DNA from: Nitriliruptoraceae bacterium | GTDB lineage: Bacteria > Actinomycetota > Nitriliruptoria > Nitriliruptorales > Nitriliruptoraceae | DNA: 7,141 bases | Assembly (NCBI GenBank): GCA_007134165.1 | Contig: SLLJ01000256.1 | Location: 1 to 7,141, forward strand | Direction: 5' to 3' | In this document: positions 1 through 4,485 of the stretch, one piece after another | Numbering within the stretch: position 1 is the stretch's first letter | Layout: each line of letters opens with the position of its first letter | The notes under the pieces: model-generated | What the model was told of the DNA's origin: nothing | The model's input: only the letters and a program-made list of their open reading frames with translations | Databases searched by the model: none | Program-made: the position numbers and the translations under genes

Positions 1-683
1 ACGACTATGTCCGCAAGCCCTTCGACCCGGACGTGCTCATCGCCCGCATCGAGGCGTCGCTGCGCCGCGCCGGTCAGGAACGCGCCCGCAATCCGCTCAC
101 CGGCCTGCCGGGCAACGAGCGCATCCTCACCGAGCTCGCCGCGCGGCTCGACGCCGGTCACGACCTCGCCCTGCTGTACCTCGACCTCGACAATTTCAAG
201 CCGTTCAACGACCACTACGGCTTCCTTCGCGGGGACAAGGCGTTGCGCGCGCTCGCCGACCTGCTCGTCGAGGTGGTCACCAGCCACCAACCGGTGGCCG
301 ATGAAGGCACCGTGTTCGTCGGCCACGTCGGCGGCGACGACTTCGTGCTGATGTGTCCCCCGGCGCACGCCGAGCCGATCGCCGCCCAGGTCTGCTCCGG
401 CTTCGACGCACTCGTGCCCGACCTCTACGACGCCGCGGACCGTTCGGCGGGGGGCATCGAGGTCGCCGACCGACGTGGGGTGCCTCAGCGCTACAACCTG
501 CTGACGTTGTCGGTGGGCATCGCCACCACCGACCACCGCGATTTCGCCCATCCCGGCGAGGTCGTCACGGCCGCGACCGAGATGAAGCACTACTGCAAGG
601 CTCGGCCCACCGTGGGCTCCGCCTATCACTTCGACCGCCGTTTCGGTGAGGACGGCGTCGACCTCGAGGTCGACCTGCCGTGA
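1..683 (+). CDS. Response regulator with GGDEF-family (GGDDF) output domain, 5' partial
   Basis: The reading frame is open from the left edge (first full codon at 3), so the gene begins outside the window. The first residues, DYVRKPFDPDVLIARI, match the end of a receiver domain: the Lys of KPF (codon at 15) is the conserved beta-5 lysine. After a short helix comes a GGDEF-type domain. LLYLDLDNFK (171-200) carries the metal-binding Asp region, followed by FNDHYGF and RGD. GGDDF lies at 330-344 in place of the canonical GGDEF/GGEEF. The RxxD inhibitory site expected just upstream is absent, and the usual C-terminal GRN-type motif is replaced by a stretch ending FDRR. Family knowledge: such proteins make cyclic di-GMP from two GTP when phosphorylated. 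Whether this variant is active cannot be told from sequence; it may be a sensor or a degenerate cyclase. No EAL domain follows. Its stop overlaps the ribD start (GTGA), suggesting one transcript. Confidence 0.88.
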   Translation, partial: DYVRKPFDPDVLIARIEASLRRAGQERARNPLTGLPGNERILTELAARLDAGHDLALLYLDLDNFKPFNDHYGFLRGDKALRALADLLVEVVTSHQPVADEGTVFVGHVGGDDFVLMCPPAHAEPIAAQVCSGFDALVPDLYDAADRSAGGIEVADRRGVPQRYNLLTLSVGIATTDHRDFAHPGEVVTAATEMKHYCKARPTVGSAYHFDRRFGEDGVDLEVDLP

Positions 684-1786
684 GGGCCGAGGACTGCGCG
701 CCGTTGGTGCGGGCGATCGCGCTGGCCGAACAGGTCCGGGGCACGACGACGCCCAACCCGGCGGTGGGCTGCGTGCTCGTGCGTGAAGGCGAGATCGTCG
801 GCGAGGGCGCGACCCGACCGGTAGGCGGTGCACACGCCGAGGTGGTGGCGCTGCGGGCCGCTGGCTCGCGCGCGCGGGGTGCCTGTGCCTACGTCACGCT
901 CGAGCCCTGCGCGCACCACGGGCGCACCCCACCGTGCACCGACGCGCTGATCGCCGCGGGCGTGGTCCGGGTGGTGCACGCCTGCGCGGACCCCAACCCT
1001 CCGGCGGCTGGAGGTGCCGTCACCCTGCGTGCCGCCGGCGTGGAGGTGGTCGGACCCGACGCGATCAGCCCGTTGCTCGCCGATACGGTCACCGCCCAGC
1101 TCGAGGGCTTCCTCTCGGTGGTCTCCCGCGGCCGTCCCCACGTCACGCTCAAGCTCGCCCAGACCGCCGACGGTCAGCTGACCGCTCCCGACGGGGAACG
1201 CTGGATCACCGGGCCGGCTGCGCGCCGCGCCGTGCACCGCTGGCGGGCGACGGTGGACGCGGTGCTGGTCGGTTCGGGCACCGTGCGGTCCGACGACCCG
1301 CAGCTCGACGTGCGACACGTGCCGGCGGTTGTCCAGCCCCGACCGGTGGTCGTCGACACTCGGCTGCGCACGCCGTGCGATGCCCGCGTGGTCCGCCCCG
1401 GGCTGCTGCTGGTGACGGCAGCGGGCGCGTCGAAGCATGGCGCCTGGCGCGAGCGCCGGGACGCGCTGGAGGCCGCCGGCGCCCAGCTCGTCGAGGTGGC
1501 GTGCGGGCCAGATGGCCGGCTGGACCTCGCCGCGGGACTCGCGGCACTGGCCGACCACGGCATCTGCGCCGTGTTCGCCGAACCCGGCCGGCGACTGGCC
1601 GAGGCGCTGCTTGGAGCCGACCTCGTCGACCGGGTGGTGTTGCACGTGGCGGTCGGGCTCGGCGGCCTCGGGATGGCCCCGGCGGTTGACCTGCCGACCG
1701 GTCCCGGCTGGCGGCTCGAGCGGGTCGGCGGGGCGGGTCCGGACGTCGTCTGGCAGGTGCGTCGTGGGCTTGACGGCGCCCGGTAA
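680..1786 (+). CDS. ribD: Bifunctional diaminohydroxyphosphoribosylaminopyrimidine deaminase / 5-amino-6-(5-phosphoribosylamino)uracil reductase RibD
   Basis: The protein has 368 residues, the usual size for RibD, and catalyses the deamination and the NADPH-dependent reduction that follow GTP cyclohydrolase II. The N-terminal cytidine-deaminase-like domain (about 1-140) has TPNPAVGCV at 24-32 and a complete zinc site: H52 and E54 in HAEV (E54 catalytic), C77 in EPCAHHGRTPPC and C86. DPNP follows at 104-107. The reductase domain (about 142-368) has RPHVTLKLAQTADG, WITGP and VGSGTVRSDDPQL, all recognisable family motifs. One oddity is that the late glycine loop, normally EGG, reads EPG at 301-303, followed by RRLAEALL and LVDRVVLHVA. 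The GTG start at 680 is chosen because it gives the normal N-terminus, overlaps the upstream stop by four bases, and has GAGG at 666-669. Expressed probably by translational coupling with the GGDEF gene; ribE follows after 80 bp. Confidence 0.96.
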   Translation: MRAEDCAPLVRAIALAEQVRGTTTPNPAVGCVLVREGEIVGEGATRPVGGAHAEVVALRAAGSRARGACAYVTLEPCAHHGRTPPCTDALIAAGVVRVVHACADPNPPAAGGAVTLRAAGVEVVGPDAISPLLADTVTAQLEGFLSVVSRGRPHVTLKLAQTADGQLTAPDGERWITGPAARRAVHRWRATVDAVLVGSGTVRSDDPQLDVRHVPAVVQPRPVVVDTRLRTPCDARVVRPGLLLVTAAGASKHGAWRERRDALEAAGAQLVEVACGPDGRLDLAAGLAALADHGICAVFAEPGRRLAEALLGADLVDRVVLHVAVGLGGLGMAPAVDLPTGPGWRLERVGGAGPDVVWQVRRGLDGAR

Positions 1787-1810
1787 CGTGCGGGGTCGCG
1801 GCTCGTTTCA

Positions 1811-1823
1811 CCGGGACACCCGG
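1811..1823 (+). other. Small inverted repeat between ribD and ribE
   Basis: CCGGG and CCCGG flank a three-base loop (ACA), giving a perfect 5-bp stem 25 bases after the ribD stop. There is no T-run after it, so an intrinsic terminator of the classical type is not supported. It lies in the 80-bp gap that also holds the ribE ribosome binding site. No -10 or -35-like promoter and no FMN riboswitch consensus is visible in this gap. It may simply be chance in GC-rich DNA. Confidence 0.25.
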
Positions 1824-1856
1824 AGCGGGGCCGACCATCGCTGACCAGGGTCGACC

Positions 1857-1861
1857 AGGAG
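1857..1861 (+). promoter_or_regulatory. Ribosome binding site of ribE
   Basis: AGGAG lies five bases before the ATG at 1867. It supports that start and is one of the clearest Shine-Dalgarno sequences in the window, as expected for a gene not overlapping its upstream neighbour. It is part of a 10-base near-repeat in which GACCAGG occurs at 1843-1849 and again at 1853-1859. Confidence 0.7.
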
Positions 1862-1866
1862 TTTCG

Positions 1867-2568
1867 ATGTTCACCGGCATCGTCGAGGAGATCGGCCACG
1901 TCACCGCCATCGACGTCGCTGACGGCCACGCCCGTCTGCACATCGCCTGCCAGCAGGTGCACGAGGGGACCCAGGTCGGTGACTCGATCGCCGTTGCCGG
2001 CTGCTGCCTGACCGTGACCACCCTGCCCGGCGACGGCTTCACCGCGGACCTGATGGCGGCCACGCTCGCGGCCACCGCGCTCGGCGACCTCGAGGTCGGC
2101 GACGGGGTCAATCTCGAGCGCGCCATGCGGGCCGACACCCGTTTCGGCGGCCACCTCGTGCAGGGTCACGTCGACGCGGTCGGTGAGGTCGTCGACCGTG
2201 AGGAGCTGCCCGGCACGGTGTTCGTGACCGTGCGGGCGCCGAGCGAGCTCGCCCGTTACCTCGTGCCCAAGGGCTCGGTGACGGTGGACGGCACGAGCCT
2301 GACGATCGTGGATGTCACCGACGACGGTGTGCTGCGTATCGGGCTGATCCCTCACACGCTCGAGGTCACCACGTTCGGTGAGCGCCAACCCGGCGACCGC
2401 GTCAACCTCGAGGTCGACGTCGTCGCCAAGTACGTCGAGCGGCTGCTGGCCGGCGGGGCGGGCTCGCCCTACGTGCCCGCCGACCTCGCCTCCGGGGCGC
2501 CACCGGTCAGCTCCCAGGCCGCCCCCGAGGCCGCCTCCCAGGCCGCCCCCGACGGGGGAACCGTATGA
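1867..2568 (+). CDS. ribE: Riboflavin synthase, alpha chain
   Basis: RibE converts two molecules of 6,7-dimethyl-8-ribityllumazine into riboflavin and a recyclable pyrimidine. The 233 residues form two homologous barrel domains. The N-barrel starts with the hallmark MFTGIVEEIG and has GCCLTV at 45-50 and VNLERAM at 81-87. The C-barrel follows GGHLVQGHVD (94-103) and carries KGSVTVDGTSLTIV, LIPHTLEVTT (160-169), PGDRVNLEVD and AKYVERLL. The C-barrel is canonical, but the N-barrel has alanine where many homologues have a polar residue: A44 replaces the Asn of NGxCLTV, and ETLR/TNLG-type positions read AATLAATALG (64-73). A tail of about 38 residues rich in Ala, Pro, Ser and Gln follows the usual C-terminus. 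The ATG at 1867 is fixed by the MFTGIVEE motif and the AGGAG before it. The stop overlaps the ribBA start (ATGA). The name ribC is used for this enzyme in some organisms. Confidence 0.96.
   Translation: MFTGIVEEIGHVTAIDVADGHARLHIACQQVHEGTQVGDSIAVAGCCLTVTTLPGDGFTADLMAATLAATALGDLEVGDGVNLERAMRADTRFGGHLVQGHVDAVGEVVDREELPGTVFVTVRAPSELARYLVPKGSVTVDGTSLTIVDVTDDGVLRIGLIPHTLEVTTFGERQPGDRVNLEVDVVAKYVERLLAGGAGSPYVPADLASGAPPVSSQAAPEAASQAAPDGGTV
2511..2552 (+). repeat. 24-bp-period direct repeat in the 3' end of ribE
   Basis: An 18-base sequence starting CTCCCAGGCC is repeated exactly at 2511-2528 and 2535-2552, a period of 24 bases, i.e. eight codons. It encodes the repeated peptide SQAAP within SQAAPEAASQAAPDG (residues 216 onward) of the RibE tail. 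In-frame duplication of a low-complexity, probably disordered linker explains it. Confidence 0.85.
2554..2559 (+). promoter_or_regulatory. Ribosome binding site of ribBA
   Basis: GGGGGA inside the end of ribE lies five bases before the ATG at 2565. Together with the ATGA overlap it supports coupled translation of ribE and ribBA. Confidence 0.5.
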
Positions 2569-3944
2569 GCTTCGCCACCATCGAGCAGGCCGTGGCCGTG
2601 ATCCGCGACGGCGGCATGGTGCTCGTGGTCGACGACGAGGACCGGGAGAACGAGGGTGACCTCGTGCTCCCCGCGGACGCGGTCAGCTCCGAGCAACTCG
2701 CCTTCCTCATCAACCACACCAGCGGTGTGGTGTGCGTGCCGATGCTCGGTGAGGACCTCGACCGCCTCGAGCTGCCGCTGATGGTGGCGCACAACCAGGA
2801 CCCCAAAGGCACCGCCTACACCGTCAGCGTCGACGCCACCGAGGGCACCTCGACGGGGATCTCCGCGGCGGACCGGGCCCGGACCTGCCAGGTGCTGGCC
2901 GACCCGACCTCCAAGGCCGAGGACCTGCAGCGCCCGGGCCACGTGTTCCCGCTGCGCTACGCGCCCGGCGGCGTGCTGCGCCGCCCGGGACACACCGAGG
3001 CCGCCGTGGACCTCGCGCGGCTCGCCGGTCGCCGCCCCGCCGGGGTCATCGCCGAGGTCGTCAACGTCGACGGGACCATGGCCCGGGTCCCCGAGCTCGA
3101 GGCCTTCGCCGCTGAGCACGACCTGCTGCTGGTCACCATCGCCGACCTCGTCGCCTACCGCCGGGAGCGAGAGCACTTCATCGAGCGGGTCGCCGAGGCC
3201 AAGCTGCCCACGCCCTACGGGCCGTGGCGGATGGTGGGCTACCGCTCGAGCGCCGACGGCGCGGAGTCGATGGCGCTGATCTGCGGTCGTCCCGAGGGCA
3301 AGGCCGACGTCCTGGTGCGGATGCACTCCGAATGCCTCACCGGCGACGTGTTCCGCTCGCTGCGCTGCGACTGCGGGGCGCAGCTGGACCTGGCCATGGC
3401 CCGCATCGCCGACGAGGGCGAGGGCGTGGTGGTCTACCTGCGGGGCCACGAGGGCCGCGGCATCGGGCTGTTGCACAAGCTGCAGGCCTACGAACTGCAG
3501 GACAACGGGGCGGACACCGTGGATGCCAACCTGGCGCTCGGGCTGCCCGCCGACGCGCGCGACTACGGCACCGGGGCCATGATCCTGGCCGACCTCGGCC
3601 TGTCCACCCTGCGCCTGCTGACCAACAACCCGGAGAAGCGGGCCGCGCTCAACGGCTTCGGGCTGTCGATCGTCGACCGGGTGCCGGTCGAGGTGCTGCC
3701 CAACGACGCCAACGAGCGCTACCTGCAGACCAAGGCGGCGCGGATGGGCCACCAGCTGTCCGGCACCGACCTGCCGACCTCCACCGGGGTCGGTGACATC
3801 GCCAAGCAGCGGCGCACCGCACCGCCGGCTGTGCAACGCTACCGGGGGGTGGGCATGGCTCCGCCTCCCCCTGAGCAACCCGAGACCGACACGGTGCCCG
3901 CGCAGGCTGCGGGCCCGGCCGACCACGGCAAGGCGGCCCGCTGA
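2565..3944 (+). CDS. ribBA: Bifunctional 3,4-dihydroxy-2-butanone 4-phosphate synthase / GTP cyclohydrolase II RibBA
   Basis: The 459-residue protein carries the two entry steps of riboflavin synthesis. The N-terminal half (about 1-200) makes 3,4-dihydroxy-2-butanone 4-phosphate from ribulose 5-phosphate. It has DDEDRENEGDL (23-33), the Cys of SGVVCVPM (C57), TGISAADRA (97-105), RPGHVFPLR (123-131), GHTEAAVDLARLAG (142-155) and E164 in the GVIAEVVN stretch. The C-terminal half (about 205-400) opens GTP with loss of formate. Its zinc cysteines C257, C268 and C270 lie in HSECLTGDVFRSLRCDCG, followed by YLRGHEGRGIGL (291-302), HKLQAYELQDNG, DTVDAN and LLTNNPEK (351-358). Both active sites look complete. 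About 60 Pro/Ala-rich residues (400-459) extend past the usual C-terminus and are probably disordered. The ATG start overlaps the ribE stop by four bases. The stop codon sits in the loop of a strong hairpin before ribH. Confidence 0.97.
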   Translation: MSFATIEQAVAVIRDGGMVLVVDDEDRENEGDLVLPADAVSSEQLAFLINHTSGVVCVPMLGEDLDRLELPLMVAHNQDPKGTAYTVSVDATEGTSTGISAADRARTCQVLADPTSKAEDLQRPGHVFPLRYAPGGVLRRPGHTEAAVDLARLAGRRPAGVIAEVVNVDGTMARVPELEAFAAEHDLLLVTIADLVAYRREREHFIERVAEAKLPTPYGPWRMVGYRSSADGAESMALICGRPEGKADVLVRMHSECLTGDVFRSLRCDCGAQLDLAMARIADEGEGVVVYLRGHEGRGIGLLHKLQAYELQDNGADTVDANLALGLPADARDYGTGAMILADLGLSTLRLLTNNPEKRAALNGFGLSIVDRVPVEVLPNDANERYLQTKAARMGHQLSGTDLPTSTGVGDIAKQRRTAPPAVQRYRGVGMAPPPPEQPETDTVPAQAAGPADHGKAAR

Positions 3945-3953
3945 CGGGCCGCC
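3932..3953 (+). terminator. Perfect 9-bp GC stem-loop enclosing the ribBA stop codon
   Basis: GGCGGCCCG (3932-3940) and CGGGCCGCC (3945-3953) are exact reverse complements around the four-base loop CTGA, which contains the ribBA TGA. All nine pairs are G-C. No T-run follows, so this is either a U-less terminator or attenuator, as proposed for high-GC bacteria, or an mRNA-stability element. Since ribH lies 62 bases downstream with no visible promoter between, partial read-through or RNA processing is more plausible than full termination. Confidence 0.5.
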
Positions 3954-3965
3954 CAGGCAGCAGGC

Positions 3966-3990
3966 GCCGCCGCCCCGGGCGGGCAGCGGC
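3966..3990 (+). other. Second, interrupted GC hairpin before ribH
   Basis: GCCGC (3966-3970) can pair with GCGGC (3986-3990), with an inner stem CGCC (3971-3974) and GGCG (3978-3981) and a bulge between them. It lies between the ribBA-stop hairpin and the ribH ribosome binding site. Such pairing is easily found by chance in this composition, so the support is weak. Confidence 0.25.
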
Positions 3991-4000
3991 CGAGCACGCG

Positions 4001-4006
4001 GGAGGG
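4001..4006 (+). promoter_or_regulatory. Ribosome binding site of ribH, deciding between two GTG starts
   Basis: GGAGGG is a strong Shine-Dalgarno sequence. Two in-frame GTG codons follow, at 4009 (two bases away) and 4015 (eight bases away). The spacing favours 4015. Confidence 0.65.
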
Positions 4007-4014
4007 CAGTGCAG

Positions 4015-4485
4015 GTGAGCGAGGTCACCATCCACCGTGGCGGGCTCGACGCGACCGGCCTCAGGGTCGGCATCGTGGCCGCCCGTTTCAACGAGGCCGT
4101 TGTCGCCCACTTGGTCGACGGCGCCGTCGAAGCCCTCGTACGCCAGGGCGCCCAGCGCAGCGATCTGACGGTCGTGTGGGTTCCGGGCGCCTTCGACCTG
4201 CCGGTCGTGCTCGAACGGCTGGCGGGCAGCGGCCGGTATGACGCGCTGGTCGCGCTGGGTTGCGTCGTGCGGGGTGCGACCCCCCACTTCGACTACGTCG
4301 CCGGCGCCGCCGCCTCGGCCTGCTCCGAGGTGGCGCGGACCCACGGACGTCCCGTCGGGTTCGGCGTGCTGACCACCGACAGCTGGGACCAGGCGGTCGA
4401 GCGCTCCGGCGGCAAGCTCGGCAACAAGGGCGCCGACGCAGCGCTGGCCGCGGTCGAGACCGTCCGGGTGCTGCACCAGCTGTGA
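4015..4485 (+). CDS. ribH: 6,7-dimethyl-8-ribityllumazine synthase
   Basis: RibH condenses 5-amino-6-ribitylaminouracil with 3,4-dihydroxy-2-butanone 4-phosphate to the lumazine used by RibE; in many bacteria it forms a 60-subunit shell that can enclose riboflavin synthase. From the chosen GTG the protein has 156 residues, the normal size. Seen motifs are GIVAARFNE (19-27, substrate aromatic position F25), VPGAFDLP, LGCVVRGATPHFDYV with the catalytic His, GFGVLTTDS, and ERSGGKLGNKGADAA with the Arg and Lys that contact phosphate and ring. The alternative start at 4009 would add two residues but is too close to the Shine-Dalgarno sequence. There is a 70-bp gap after ribBA holding a strong hairpin. 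The stop overlaps the start of the HelD-like gene (GTGA). Assignment is secure; only the exact start is uncertain. Confidence 0.96.
   Translation: MSEVTIHRGGLDATGLRVGIVAARFNEAVVAHLVDGAVEALVRQGAQRSDLTVVWVPGAFDLPVVLERLAGSGRYDALVALGCVVRGATPHFDYVAGAAASACSEVARTHGRPVGFGVLTTDSWDQAVERSGGKLGNKGADAALAAVETVRVLHQL

Noticed and set aside
626..2388. Long minus-strand open frames across ribD and ribE
   Set aside because: They are shadows of ribD and ribE with no motifs or convincing start signals.
3932..3953. Reading the ribBA-stop hairpin as a full operon terminator
   Set aside because: There is no T-run and no visible promoter before ribH, which belongs to the same pathway, so complete termination is unlikely.
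3793..4014. Longer ribH starting inside ribBA
   Set aside because: It would add 74 low-complexity residues absent from lumazine synthases. The GGAGGG at 4001-4006 points to the GTG at 4015.
2469..4091. A 540-codon open frame on the minus strand across ribBA
   Set aside because: It lies opposite ribE/ribBA/ribH, whose family motifs are unmistakable. Its translation has no recognisable motif and is a product of GC-rich codon bias.
4260..4481. Upstream extension of the HelD-like frame into ribH
   Set aside because: The extension would overlap ribH by over 200 bases with Arg-rich nonsense sequence. The GTG at 4482 gives a normal HelD N-terminus.
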